From: Symbiodinium sp. CCMP2592
Lineage: Eukaryota > Sar > Dinophyceae > Suessiales > Symbiodiniaceae
Assembly: GCA_905221615.1 (NCBI GenBank)
Contig: CAJNDT010001224.1
Span: forward strand, 1,734,902-1,798,901
Length of the DNA: 64,000 nucleotides
Direction of reading: 5' to 3'
This document shows positions 33,227 through 42,875 of the stretch, one piece after another (positions within the stretch are counted from its first letter, which is position 1; every line of letters starts with the position of its first letter). The position numbers and the translations under genes are program-made. The notes under the pieces are model-generated. The model had not been told where the DNA came from, did no database searches, and was given only the letters and a program-made list of their open reading frames with translations.

Positions 33227-33316
33227 AGCTTTATAGACGGCCGTGTAGCTTAGCTGCTAGTGGAGTTCTCTGTCTGTGTTCTTCTGTGTAGGTGCATGCT
33301 CTAAGCCCCAAGTGAG

Positions 33317-33618
33317 GCTGCAAGCCGCTCGTCTACAACGACACAGACTTCGACACCCGTGCTTTGGCACTAGCTTTCGGTTGCCAGGGTTTCAGCTTTT
33401 TGGGCTTCTTTCCTGAGTTTAGGAGGGGAAAACTGCTTTGGGCTGGACAGCTCAGCATGAAGGGTGCCGCATTCTGGATTGAGTCGGTCTGCAGCTTGGA
33501 ACTCGACAATCTGGCAGGCAGTAGGGTGAAGGTCTGTCAAGCTTGGCCGTGTTTTTGTCTTTTCAGGGCAGTTTACAAAGTCAACCAAGTCCTTGAGCCT
33601 AAACCTGCAAAACCTTAG
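33317..33618 (+). CDS. Probable exon, unknown protein
   Basis: Open for 100 codons from KPLVYNDTDFDTRALALAFG through GKLLWAGQLSMKGAAFWIES. The first 15 codons and the region 33450-33530 show good third-position bias. Candidate donors AGG|GTGAAG and AAG|GTCTGT lie near 33528-33535. Confidence 0.45.
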
Positions 33619-33783
33619 ATTTCAACTCTGAACCCCGCGCCTCAAAAAGCCCGAAGCAAAATATGCCGTTCTGGACTCCACTCCCGCTCCTGTTGGCCCT
33701 GGCCTAGCCGGGGTTTAGGGTTTAGGGGTTTAGGGTTTTTTTTGCCAGGGGTAGTTTCCGATATTTTTTTGACCTAGCCGACC

Positions 33784-33960
33784 TTGCTAAGTCCATAATT
33801 CAGCTCAGCCTCTAGATCCTGCAAGGCCACTACCAGCGAGCTTCCGTAGCGACCATCCCACATCCGGATGACCTCTCGCCGGATCTTCTGCGGAAACTTC
33901 TGGACTCCCAAGAAGATCCCGCTGCATCGGATTCGCAGCAGCTGCACCTTGGTCGCAACC
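33784..33960 (-). CDS. Probable exon, unknown protein
   Basis: On the minus strand ATGTATTAG|G opens VATKVQLLRIRCSGIFLGVQ KFPQKIRREVIRMWDGRYG and SSLVVALQDLEAELNYGLSK, ending AAG|GTCGGC. Third positions are about 75% G or C. Both edges and the strand are well supported. No family recognised. Confidence 0.6.
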
Positions 33961-34257
33961 CTAATACATGTATATATATATATATATGGACAATTAAACC
34001 GTCTAAGCCCTATGACGCCCATAACTAAGCCCTACACATCCTAAGACCATGTAAACGGTGTATACCCTAGAAACTACCATAAACCGTATAATTAACTAAT
34101 TCCTGCAAATCCTAAACCTGTAAGCCGTATAAACCCTATACACCCTATAAGTCGTCTATAAGCCCTTAAAACCCTGCAAATCCCCTAAACCCCATAACCC
34201 CCTACAAATCCTATCAAACCCTAAACCCTAAACCCTAGCCCGATTGAGAGGTATTTC

Positions 34258-34369
34258 CTAGGATGCCCAGTAGTACCCTTATTCCCTTTTTGTAGTCCTA
34301 GGTTCCTTATAAAGTTACCCAATACCAAAAAGAGAGGCCTTTGTATTCCTAGGTTACTGGGTATCCTAG
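34258..34369. mobile_element. MITE family G copy with 4-bp target duplication
   Basis: CTAGGATGCCCAGTAGTACC faces GGTTACTGGGTATCCTAG; TTTC at 34254-34257 and 34370-34373. Confidence 0.88.
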
Positions 34370-34461
34370 TTTCGGTTAAGGAAATTCTGCTCTGGGGTCG
34401 AAATCTGAGGCCGGAAAAGTTCTCGCATTTTAGGGTGTGGGGTTCATAATTTAGGGTTTAA

Positions 34462-34550
34462 AGGGAACTCCAGAAAGTTGGAATATGGAGCCTTAAAATT
34501 TACCTTAAAGGGGATACGATAATGATATCCCAACTTTCTGGCTTCTACTG
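34462..34550. mobile_element. MITE family B copy
   Basis: GGGAACTCCAGAAAGTTGGA faces CCCAACTTTCTGGCTTCTAC. Confidence 0.75.
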
Positions 34551-34875
34551 TAAGGTTTAGGGTTTTTGGGTGTAGGGTTTTTGGGTTTTCGGGTTCCGGA
34601 TGTAGGGGTTTAGGGTTTGGGATGTAAGGCTCAGGGTTTAGGGTTTGATGGCTGAAATTATAAAGGGTTCCATATGGATACGTAGTTTTTGTCTGGCCGA
34701 AGGTAGGGTTTAGAGTTTAGGATTCGGGGGTGAGTTCGAAGTTGGAGCTGCGCGTTTTAACTTAAGTTTTGCTGTGAAGGAATAAGGTGAACTATAAATC
34801 CCCAGATTTGGCCTTGGAAAGCCTTACGTCTAAAGCCGTCTGAGCGCCCGAAAGTTTAAACTCTAACGGATTCCA

Positions 34876-35073
34876 CTACATGCAAGGCACATCGAGTACT
34901 GGACAAATCGATGGCAAGCGGACCTCCATGGTGCTCCCGAGACTTAAAGGCTCATGGATATCCTCGACGTTCCGGGTGCCTGCATTGCATTCACGGTAGC
35001 TTCTGTTGTGCCATAAACGGTGTTCCCATCTTGATATGTTTTGGGCCAGTGTATACGCACACGGTATAGGCAC
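34876..35073 (-). CDS. Possible exon, strand unsure
   Basis: Minus frame TLAQNISRWEHRLWHNRSYR ECNAGTRNVEDIHEPLSLGS and on to a stop. The plus strand is also open for 57 codons. Confidence 0.38.
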   Translation of the reverse strand: MPIPCAYTLAQNISRWEHRLWHNRSYRECNAGTRNVEDIHEPLSLGSTMEVRLPSICPVLDVPCM

Positions 35074-35178
35074 ATGGGTTGTTAGTTGTTAGGGTATGTT
35101 GCTGTGCTAGGGTCGGAACACATTGATAGTGACTCAAACACCCCGAAGGTGTATAGTCCAGGAAGTGGTCAGAGACCT

Positions 35179-35291
35179 ATATGGGAGTTTCCGAAAATAG
35201 GGGACCCTAATATAGTACCCTAAATTAGATAATAGGATCCCTATTATAAGGACCCAAAATAAGGTACCCCTATTTTTGGAAACTCCCATAT
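35179..35291. mobile_element. MITE family C copy
   Basis: TATATGGGAGTTTCCGAAAA faces TTTTTGGAAACTCCCATATA. Confidence 0.88.
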
Positions 35292-35361
35292 AATATGCAA
35301 AACACAATAGGACTGTGCTCACGAGCCTGGGATCTCTCCAGGTTCTTTCGACCAGTGAATG

Positions 35362-35787
35362 TTAATTGCGGACCTGCGAATCTGTGTTTTTTTTTTTTTG
35401 TGTGTGTGTGTGTGTTGTGTGTGTGTGTGTGTGTGTTTGTGGATTTCGTGGATTTCTGAAGGTGCGTGGATTGCTACGAGTCGCCGTCATGAAGGCCTTC
35501 TCGATGGTCAGAAGCACTTCTTCACGCTGAACATTCCACAACTTCTGCAGCACCTGTCGTGACCAGCACCGAGTACCGTTGACGGTATGTTCAACGTGCT
35601 GGGTAGCTGGTGTGAGTTTGTCTTCATCTTCGATGTTTACTCCGCCGTGAGCCTGAGCGACCAGATGCAGCGTGTCAGTGTCAGCGCTCCCTGCGCTGCA
35701 GTCCGATGTCCAAATGCGCAGTAGATGCCAGTTGCCAGACTCCGATGGTGTCACTGAGCAAAAGCTGCACGGTTCGGGCAAAATCAT
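35362..35787 (-). CDS. Probable exon, strand not fully settled
   Basis: Minus frame of 141 codons: TLHLVAQAHGGVNIEDEDKL then QVLQKLWNVQREEVLLTIEK. It runs out through a GT microsatellite, so the coding part probably ends near 35450. A plus frame of about 50 codons (near 35580-35720) is also natural. Confidence 0.4.
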   Translation of the reverse strand: MILPEPCSFCSVTPSESGNWHLLRIWTSDCSAGSADTDTLHLVAQAHGGVNIEDEDKLTPATQHVEHTVNGTRCWSRQVLQKLWNVQREEVLLTIEKAFMTATRSNPRTFRNPRNPQTHTHTHTTHTHTQKKKNTDSQVRN

Positions 35788-35853
35788 GAGCCCGCTTCAC
35801 TTGGCTATCGTGCTAGTGCAAAATCTAGAAAGTTGTCTTCGAATCGTGACGTC

Positions 35854-36129
35854 CTACAGCAATATAATCATGTTGCTGCTATCGGTTATTCGACTTTGCC
35901 ATGATAGTAAACATGCTACATCGTGCTGCAAGTGCTCGATATTTTTGTTGATGTTGTTGTTGCACTTACTCATTTCATTGGTCGTCAGTGCTTCTGTATC
36001 AAAGTTGTTGTTGCTGCTACTGCTTGTTTGAGCATTGCTACTTCTGCTGCTGGTGCTGCTGCTGTGACTATTGTTACTTTTGCTGCAGCTGTGGACTTTG
36101 CGACTGTTGTTCGTCTGCGCGTCTTTCAT
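35854..36129 (-). CDS. Possible exon, Ser/Asn-rich
   Basis: Minus frame beginning MKDAQTNNSRKVHSCSKSNN, Ser/Asn-rich from AGC and AAC repeats, ending with NIEHLQHDVACLLSWQSRIT. The opposite strand is hydrophobic and open. Confidence 0.33.
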   Translation of the reverse strand: MKDAQTNNSRKVHSCSKSNNSHSSSTSSRSSNAQTSSSSNNNFDTEALTTNEMSKCNNNINKNIEHLQHDVACLLSWQSRITDSSNMIILL

Positions 36130-36432
36130 AAAAGCTGTTCAAGTACCACCGCCGCTGGTACTGACTAAATAAGATCATGGGCTTGGTTCGATAGCTGCTG
36201 TCCGTGACGAGAGCGTTGTACATGTAACTGTTCGATGCTACTTGTCATGCTGTGGTGGTAGTTGTCGCTGCCGGTTTTGCTGCTGTCCTTGGTGGTAGAG
36301 GTAATGGTGCTATTCCGTTATGGCTCTTATCATTGGTTGTGGTGTTTCACGCTACTGCTGCTTTCTCCTCAGTATGCTAATCACTAACAGCTGCTCTTGT
36401 TATTTTAAATAGCTGCTCCTTTTTTGTTCCAG

Positions 36433-36526
36433 TGTCTCTGAGGCCGCAGATTTAGCAGCCTGGAACCAGGCTTGCCGACGGGGCTTCTTATTCTTGTGTC
36501 AGGGATGCACTCGAAATTTAGTATAG
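36433..36526 (+). CDS. Probable exon, unknown protein
   Basis: Strong acceptor CTCCTTTTTTGTTCCAG, then VSEAADLAAWNQACRRGFLF LCQGCTRNLV. Confidence 0.45.
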
Positions 36527-36584
36527 ACGAAGCACAGGGAAACGGACGTGAAGACTCCTGAACAGATTCATGCAGTTTAGTACA

Positions 36585-36700
36585 GGGACCTGAATAGTTA
36601 CCTGCAGTATGTCATGTTGGGTGTTCCCCGTGATAGTTGTAGTATGTGCAGTTTATTGGACCCCAACACCCTATTCTAATTACTAAGGTGACTATATTAT
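36585..36700. mobile_element. MITE family J copy
   Basis: GGGACCTGAATAGTTACCTG and CCCCAACACCCTATTCTAATT match the family. Confidence 0.5.
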
Positions 36701-37121
36701 GTTTAACTGATGTCTTAGCTCTGCGCTTTCGGCGCTGAGGGTTTAGTGTTGGGAATTGACCATAGAGCCCAACAAATCCTCAAGCCCTGAAACCCTGAAC
36801 TTTACACCCGAAGCCCTCAATCCCTAACCTGACCCTGTCGTCGGCTCTCGTGTGTAAGCAAAGCGCGGCTCGCAAAACCCTAGAGGCTAAAGCTCGGCTC
36901 TGTGCGACTCCTCGATCAGGAACCCTGAACCCTTAAGCCCGAAATACTTAACCCTTCAACCCTACAACTTACACGCCTTAAGAACTAGAACTGGGCTTTG
37001 GGTAATACTATAGTACTGTAACTACAACAGGGAACCGCACGTAAGCAATCGTATGAATGACAAAGTTTTCCCGACCCGTTTCTTCAGCCAAAAGGCGCCC
37101 TTGGTTTCCGGTGTGCAATGG

Positions 37122-37236
37122 TATATGGGAGTTTCCGAAAATTAGGGGTACCTTATCTGGGGCTACTTGTAATCAGGATCCTACTCTTTAGGGTAATTAC
37201 TATATTTGGATCCCCTACCTTCGGAAACGCCCATAT
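37122..37236. mobile_element. MITE family C copy
   Basis: TATATGGGAGTTTCCGAAAA faces TTCGGAAACGCCCATAT. Confidence 0.85.
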
Positions 37237-37370
37237 GGGGCTTCAGGTTTTCCGGATTCCGGTGTCCGAGTTGACAGAGTGTAGGGTTTCCAGGGGATTT
37301 AGACTCGAGGGTCCGCGGTTTTGGGGTTTTGGGTTTGCGAGAGTACGGTCATTCGAAAACTGCGCTAAGC

Positions 37371-37477
37371 TACTATTTGCTTAAGAACCCCAAAAAATGA
37401 AACATATATATTCCTTATGGGGATAATATAGGGATTATTTTTTTATATTTTTTTGGTGTTTCTTAAGCAAATAGTAG
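37371..37477. mobile_element. MITE family P, single copy seen
   Basis: TACTATTTGCTTAAGAACCC faces TGTTTCTTAAGCAAATAGTA. Confidence 0.75.
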
Positions 37478-37512
37478 TAAGGCTTAAGGTTCAGGCTTCT
37501 GGCTTGGTTGAA

Positions 37513-37619
37513 ATATGGGAGTTTCCGACAATATGGGAACCAAATATAGTTCCTTAAGTTGTAGGTTCCTATTACAAGGACCCCAAATTGAGGGACCCCT
37601 TATTCGGAAACTCCCATAT
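37513..37619. mobile_element. MITE family C copy
   Basis: ATATGGGAGTTTCCGACAAT faces ATTCGGAAACTCCCATAT. Confidence 0.88.
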
Positions 37620-37689
37620 GGGTTTCGTTGTTGAGGTTCAGTGGTTCAGCGGAAGGTGATCCAAGCACTCTATATGTGCCAGCATCCGC

Positions 37690-37854
37690 GCACCCCCCCC
37701 CCCCTCCCCCCCCCATGGTAATCCCCCTCCCCCCCCCTGTGGTTCCTGTGGTTCCCCCCCCCCCTGTGGTTCCTCTTGGTTTTCCCCCTCCCTTTTGTGG
37801 TTCTTCTGGTTCCTGTCTCCCCCCTCCCCCCCTGTGGTTCCTGTGGTTCCTCCG
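37690..37854. repeat. Poly-C tracts alternating with TGTGGTTCC units
   Basis: At least six C-runs of 6-12 bases separated by CTGTGGTTCC or close variants. Confidence 0.85.
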
Positions 37855-37947
37855 CGTGGTTGCTGCTGCTTTGTTGTTGCTGCTGTTCTTCTTCTTGTTC
37901 TTGTTCTTGTTCTTGTTGTGTGGTCGCCCGGGTCGGGGGGGGGGGGT

Positions 37948-37954
<7 letters not shown>

Positions 37955-37996
<42 letters not shown>
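37955..37996. repeat. Poly-G tract, left
   Basis: About 42 consecutive G. A second tract of about 23 G lies at 41557-41579. Confidence 0.9.
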
Positions 37997-38000
37997 CGTG

Positions 38001-38090
38001 TACCCCGCTTTACAACCAGAATCCCCACTTTACAACCAGAACCCCCACTTTACAACCCATGAGCCTTTCCGGAATCCCCACTTTGCAACC
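38001..38090. repeat. Left inverted arm built from a 20-bp unit
   Basis: CTTTACAACCAGAATCCCCA and close variants four times. The reverse complement of the same series, in mirrored order, lies at 41424-41550. Confidence 0.85.
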
Positions 38091-38427
38091 GGTTGGGAAA
38101 GCTTCTTAACAACCCTATTAACTGATAACGTCAAAGCCTAGAATCTCTAGCATCATCCCCTACGGCAGCCATGCAGGTTGGAAAGTGATGTTGGTTGCAA
38201 TGTGGGCGTTCTTAACCCGAAACCACGATAGATATGTGTGTGTACATATATATATATATATATATATTTAGATGCGTGAGGGTTTGGTATCGATGATACT
38301 GTTTAGATGCTCACCTCAGCGAGCGTGTTGTTGCATAGTGGTTTGCGCTTTACGCACTTGTTCCCATACGGGTTCTGCAGCATTTGCGGGCCGGGTATAG
38401 TGTGCAAGGATAGCGTGGTTAGGGTTC

Positions 38428-38586
38428 TAGACCTAGTGGCTTTACGAGGGTTTAGGGCTTAGGGTTTAAGGCGTAGGGTTCGGGTGCATATTCTAAACCT
38501 AGTGGCTTTACAAGGGTTTAGGGCTTAGGGTTTGAGGCGTAGGGTTCGGGTGCATATTCTAAACCTGGTGGCTTTACGAGGGATTT
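38428..38586. repeat. 68-bp tandem array, left part
   Basis: Two and a half units with AGGGTTCGGGTGCATATTCT and AACCTAGTGGCTTTACGAG. The array resumes at 41211, after the retrogene. Confidence 0.85.
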
Positions 38587-39774
38587 CGGCGCTCACACTC
38601 GGACAATCCAGGCGAGGCAAATAGGTCGGAGTCTGACAATGTGAAACTGAAAGTTGGGTCAGTCATAGTACGAATCAGTCGGACCTATCGAAACATATAA
38701 AGTGACTGTGCCTGCGGTGACTGCACCCCTCCCAAGGTCCTACAAAATGAAGCAGACATGTAACCGGTAAGACCTTGGGAACAATGTAGCTACACAGATC
38801 ACTTCTTCGGATACGGGGAGAAAATATAGCGAGCTTATTAGTTATAACAATAAAGATTCCAGTGGATCGGGATGATCCAAGTGTCACGTGATCTGCACAT
38901 GGTCATCATTGCGATGTCACTACATAATCCCAGCCCTATTGGCTAGAGAATCAGTTCTGTAGGGTGATACACTGGGCGGACGTATGGACTGGGAGTTGTC
39001 ATGCATCGTTAGCATGCTTGCACACTTGCACATGCAGACTTGCAGGTCTGTTTTTGCAGGTCTTTTGGGTTGCAACAACAGCACGTTATATAACAGAGTT
39101 AACAATAACCTCATAAACTAAAAACTAAAAGGATCCAGAGCGTCCCAGCCTGCTTGGACCTATGCATCTAATTAGCTTTCCTGCTATGTACAAGTCACAG
39201 ACCCAATTGAATACCCTGCGACAAAGTGTACTCAATTTGGTCAGCACAAAATCCCCAGGTAGCGGCGTAGTTCAAGCGTCACGGTTCAAGACTACACGGC
39301 ATGAACAGGGCCAGTAGAGCCGCCCATCGGCGCTAATACTCCCCGTTGTCATGCAGTCGTGTTCTTGCAAGCTGTATCACCATCAGGCATCGAAGGATCA
39401 ACAACCAAATAGCCAGGGAGGCTCTTCACTCAACTCGGCGATATAGGCGGGTGAATTCTCTCCAGCTCGTGAATTCCGACTCTAGTTCGGGCGGTGCTGC
39501 TAGACGGCTGTACCCCGCATGCAATGCCGTGTGCACAGTCCCTAGCATTGTGCAAGGTAGGGCTGAGCTGCGTGCTAAAGTCTCATAGTGTCTGGCAGTG
39601 TTGTGCAGTGAATTCAAAGTAGACGCCAGAATCTCGTTGTGCTTGATCGTCGTGTCTGACATTGGCTTGCAGTGAATTTAGAGTAGCTGCCCGAAACTCG
39701 TTTTGCTGAATGGCGGGCATGCAGCAAATTCACAGAATTCATTTCCACGGCATAGTGCGCGTCTCCGCAGTCGG
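38587..39774 (-). other. 3' untranslated part of the retrogene (inferred)
   Basis: About 1.2 kb between the stop codon and the target duplication. A minus frame of 78 codons at 39426-39662 and one of 70 codons at 38675-38887 are open but unsupported. No poly-A tract is seen at the 38587 end. Confidence 0.5.
39604..39735 (-). repeat. Two 64-bp imperfect tandem repeats
   Basis: On the minus strand each copy contains AACGAG, TCTAAATTCACTGCA (or TTTGAATTCACTGCA) and CAGACAC; part of a third copy begins the run. Confidence 0.6.
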
Positions 39775-41076
39775 TCAGCAGCATCTCATATTATCCCACC
39801 CGAGCAAGCTTTGCAAAGGCAGTACAAAGTAGCCCATCATACTACATTGAAAGCCAGAGTTGGCGCCAGCATAATGTGAAGAGCGCTGGTTGACTGTGGC
39901 CATGGCTGTGGCGCTTGCGGGGGTTCGTGGTTTCTTAGGGTCTATCTTCCCACAGTCGCCCAGAGCCTTCTGACTGACGAGTCGATCGAGGTCGGTTCCC
40001 TGGCACAGCTCAGAGTTGAAGCTGTCCGGGGAAGTCTGGACTGCCACTGCGACGTGCTCTGCGGCGCTGTCAAGTGCAGTGGCCATCAAGAAGGCAGGGC
40101 CTGCGAGCCTATGGAATTTGAGTGCGCCGAGGACGGCCTGGCTCACCTTCCCAAAATTGACGAAAGTCGCGCTCCCCGGATCTGCCGGAGGGTATCGGAA
40201 GGGGGAGGCCGATGTGAGAAGGTAAGAGCGTATGTCCGGCACCACTGATGCCACTATGTACACCACCGGGAGGGCACGAAATGCATGAAGCATGTCGTGG
40301 CCTCCTCTGGCCTGGTACTTCACGTCAGATGAGGCATGAGCTGCAGCATGAGCCGCCAGCAACTCGTTGTACACGTTGCTTTTGCTGGGGTTGCTAAACC
40401 AACTATGCCCTTTATTCTTTATGCGGTGCATCGATATGGCTTCCAACCAGATGCTTCCCTCGGCCAGGCCATGGTTGTAGGCAGTGATGTTCTCTTCTTC
40501 AAGCCAGCTGGCAACCACTGCTTGTGAGAAGGTGGTGTCATCCTGGATGACAACCACTTCGTCTGCCCAATAGGGTTGAGAGAAACTCTGCCCTGCGGCT
40601 TCAAACTCCTCCCATCTTGGAAAGAACTTTCGATGCGCAACAGGCACGAGTCCTACCAGAATGTCGAACTCTTCCCGGGTCAGCATCAGGAAGTCTGGCA
40701 CACCTGCATTCACTGGGTCCTCAAAGGCCTCCGCCAGGGTGGGTATTCCACCATTCTGGAGGAGGGCGCCCAGAGTCACAGCCCCCACCTTATGAAGCAT
40801 CAGGTGAATGGCATTCACCAAGGAAAAAGTCCCGGCTCTCACCCCGGCCTGGTAGGCAGCCATAGCCTCGTCGCAACCTTCCTGCACTCTTGCGCAGAAG
40901 TCTGCGGGGGCTGAATAGAGGGGATTCCCTCCATTTGCCAGGAAGTAGAGTTTGCCAGCCGGCGAAACGTAAGGCCGAGCAACTCCAGTTGGAACCGCAG
41001 TAAAGCGGCCATTCACAATGGTCTGGCGGGCACCAGTCTCAGATGTCTGAGCGATCAGGTCGGCAACGCTAGTCAT
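39775..41076 (-). CDS. Intact intronless gene, spliced-leader retrogene, unknown function
   Basis: 433 codons without interruption, from MTSVADLIAQTSETGARQTI to LLGWDNMRCC. The ATG at 41076 is preceded by about 107 bases of leader and then by a dinoflagellate spliced-leader relic (41184-41204), so the start is well fixed. An in-frame stop lies five codons upstream of that ATG, as expected of a 5' UTR. Third positions are mostly G or C. The protein is rich in Ala; mid-protein motifs include PYWADEVVVIQDDTTFSQAV and HDMLHAFRALPVVYIVASVV. I recognise no domain, and no signal peptide is obvious. Because the copy is intact it may be expressed or recent. Confidence 0.85.
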   Translation of the reverse strand: MTSVADLIAQTSETGARQTIVNGRFTAVPTGVARPYVSPAGKLYFLANGGNPLYSAPADFCARVQEGCDEAMAAYQAGVRAGTFSLVNAIHLMLHKVGAVTLGALLQNGGIPTLAEAFEDPVNAGVPDFLMLTREEFDILVGLVPVAHRKFFPRWEEFEAAGQSFSQPYWADEVVVIQDDTTFSQAVVASWLEEENITAYNHGLAEGSIWLEAISMHRIKNKGHSWFSNPSKSNVYNELLAAHAAAHASSDVKYQARGGHDMLHAFRALPVVYIVASVVPDIRSYLLTSASPFRYPPADPGSATFVNFGKVSQAVLGALKFHRLAGPAFLMATALDSAAEHVAVAVQTSPDSFNSELCQGTDLDRLVSQKALGDCGKIDPKKPRTPASATAMATVNQRSSHYAGANSGFQCSMMGYFVLPLQSLLGWDNMRCC

Positions 41077-41183
41077 CACTCCACGCGTCTAGGCCAAACG
41101 TACAACGGTGCCCTCTGCCTTCTTGACAATGGTGCACGGGTCTACAGTCTGCCTGATGCTGTGGTCTCTGCTTGTGCAATGGT

Positions 41184-41204
41184 CTTGAGCCAAAATGGCT
41201 ACGG
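41184..41204 (-). other. Dinoflagellate spliced-leader (DinoSL) relic
   Basis: The minus strand reads CCGTAGCCATTTTGGC followed by TCAAG, matching all 21 fixed bases of the leader added to dinoflagellate mRNAs by trans-splicing. Found next to a gene in genomic DNA it marks a reverse-transcribed mRNA. Confidence 0.93.
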
Positions 41205-41210
41205 GGATTT

Positions 41211-41262
41211 AGGGCTTAGGGTTTAAGGCGTAGGGTTCGGGTGCATATTCTAAACAAGGGTT
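41211..41262. repeat. 68-bp tandem array, right part
   Basis: Same orientation as 38428-38586: TAGGGCTTAGGGTTTAAGGC then GTAGGGTTCGGGTGCATATT. Confidence 0.85.
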
Positions 41263-41423
41263 CGGGTGCATATAATCCGGAGCAGCCCTCAACTACTGCT
41301 TTGCTTCCAGCCACAGACGACAAAGATCAAAGATATCATGCGACGAAGCAATTTTAGGGATGTGCGAGATCTTAGTAGTTTGGGGCCACGGTCAGATGAA
41401 GGCCACGTAAAACAGGGTAGACG

Positions 41424-41550
41424 GGTTGCAAAGTGGGCGTTCTCACGATCGGCAGTTGTAAAGTGGGGATTCTCACACGGAAAACAGTGTCTGTGGTTGT
41501 AAAGTGGGGATTCTGGTTGTAAAGTAGGGATTCTGGTTGTAAAGCGGGTT
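41424..41550. repeat. Right inverted arm
   Basis: GGTTGTAAAGTGGGGATTCT and variants, five units, the mirror image of 38001-38090 and followed by poly-G. Confidence 0.85.
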
Positions 41551-41556
41551 AATCTC

Positions 41557-41579
41557 GGGGGGGGGGGGGGGGGGGGGGG
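41557..41579. repeat. Poly-G tract, right
   Basis: About 23 G. Both tracts are G-rich on the plus strand, so they are not mirror images of each other. Confidence 0.9.
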
Positions 41580-41849
41580 TCGAGAACGCGGAGCGCGGGC
41601 ACATATATAGGTTTCAACCATGATAATCCACGCCGAAGTTTTCAATGAGTTGAGTGTGAAGTGGTTTGCGGTTGCGGGTTTCCGATGAACCCTATTCTAC
41701 TTATTGAGGCTCCCATTTATAGAGACCTTATGGTATCCCTTATAGATCCCTTATAAGGCGATGGCGGCACCGCAAAATGTTAATAGCCTCGCCGAGTCCT
41801 TCATCTGCCCCCGGGGTTCAGAGTTGGCTTTTACTGCCCTATCAGGGCA

Positions 41850-41968
41850 CATAGGGTTTAGGGTTTTAGGGTTTCGGGTTTTAGGGTTTCGGGTTTAGGG
41901 TTTTAGGGTTTTAGGGTTTAGGGTTTAGGGTTTTAGGGTTTCGGGTTTAGGGTTTTTAGGATTTCGGG
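41850..41968. repeat. Telomere-like array, variant units
   Basis: TTTAGGG, TTTTAGGG and TTTCGGG units mixed. Confidence 0.85.
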
Positions 41969-42112
41969 CAATAATCTACCATCTCCTTGGGAAGCTTCCA
42001 AACTGGACCTCAGAGTCCTTGGAATCATGTGAGCAAAGCTCGCCGGACACGAGCACACCCTCTCCCACATGGCAATGCTGCCAACCCTGAACCCTGATCC
42101 CCAAGCCCTAAC

Positions 42113-42213
42113 TTAGGGGTACTTTGAAATATTTCTGTAATTATTGGTTATCATAATCCCTAAGAAACAGCTAAACTTATACTTTTTGCTAGGGTTCTAA
42201 GCTCAGTATAGTA
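42113..42213. mobile_element. Repeat family K copy
   Basis: Closely matches 52641-52741 from TTAGGGGTACTT to GGGTTCTAAG and CTCAGTATAG. Confidence 0.65.
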
Positions 42214-42273
42214 AACCCTAAACCCCAGCCGAGCCTATTGACATGTGAAGGTCGCACGAGCCTCGGCGCTTAC

Positions 42274-42375
42274 CTAGAAAGCTGTGGGGCCGTCTGGGGC
42301 GACGCCTATGAGGCACCCGCAAGATTCGGGTGATTAGCTGGCTGTGTCTAAGCCACCAAAGGAAGCTGAGGGCTC
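42274..42375 (-). CDS. Possible exon, unknown protein
   Basis: Minus frame HSQLITRILRVPHRRRPRRP HSFL ends at a strong donor TTTCTAG|GTAAGC. Confidence 0.35.
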
Positions 42376-42379
42376 ATAT

Positions 42380-42870
42380 GTATACACGTTGCATACAACA
42401 ATGCGAGCCTGACAGTAGGTGAATATGAAGAAGATAATGATATGGATGATCGGTGGCAGCACTTTTGTTCGGCGATGATTTCGGTCAGTGGCAACAACGA
42501 TGATCACGACCAAGCCACTAACATCAACACCGCAGCTTTATGTTTCGGAATAGCACCAATAGAACTAGCACTGTATTTCGAGCTGTAACATATCACGTCA
42601 TGTCGTTCCTCAACATATCACGCCATGGCATACCATGCCACGTCACATAATTCATGCTAAGGTGTATTGAATAATGTGGTACTATGTTGCATTATAGTTC
42701 CTTTTTACACGTCCTTTTATGCTATTGTACTGTAGTGTGTGTGTGTGTCACAATCTAGTCTGTTCCATTCTAGAGATTAGCTTTCTATTCTGTCCCATGC
42801 TGTTGTATTGTGTCATTACTACACTGTTTGATATTACTTTGATCTCATAGTGAGTCTTTCGCATTATGTG
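42380..42870. other. No gene seen; AT-rich with CACGTCAT and GT words
   Basis: Degenerate low-complexity DNA with a short GT run at 42737-42748. Confidence 0.5.
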
Positions 42871-42875
42871 ATGTT

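Noticed and set aside
37600-38062. Overlapping frames of about 140 codons on both strands, Pro- or Gly-rich
   Set aside because: Created by poly-C and poly-G tracts.
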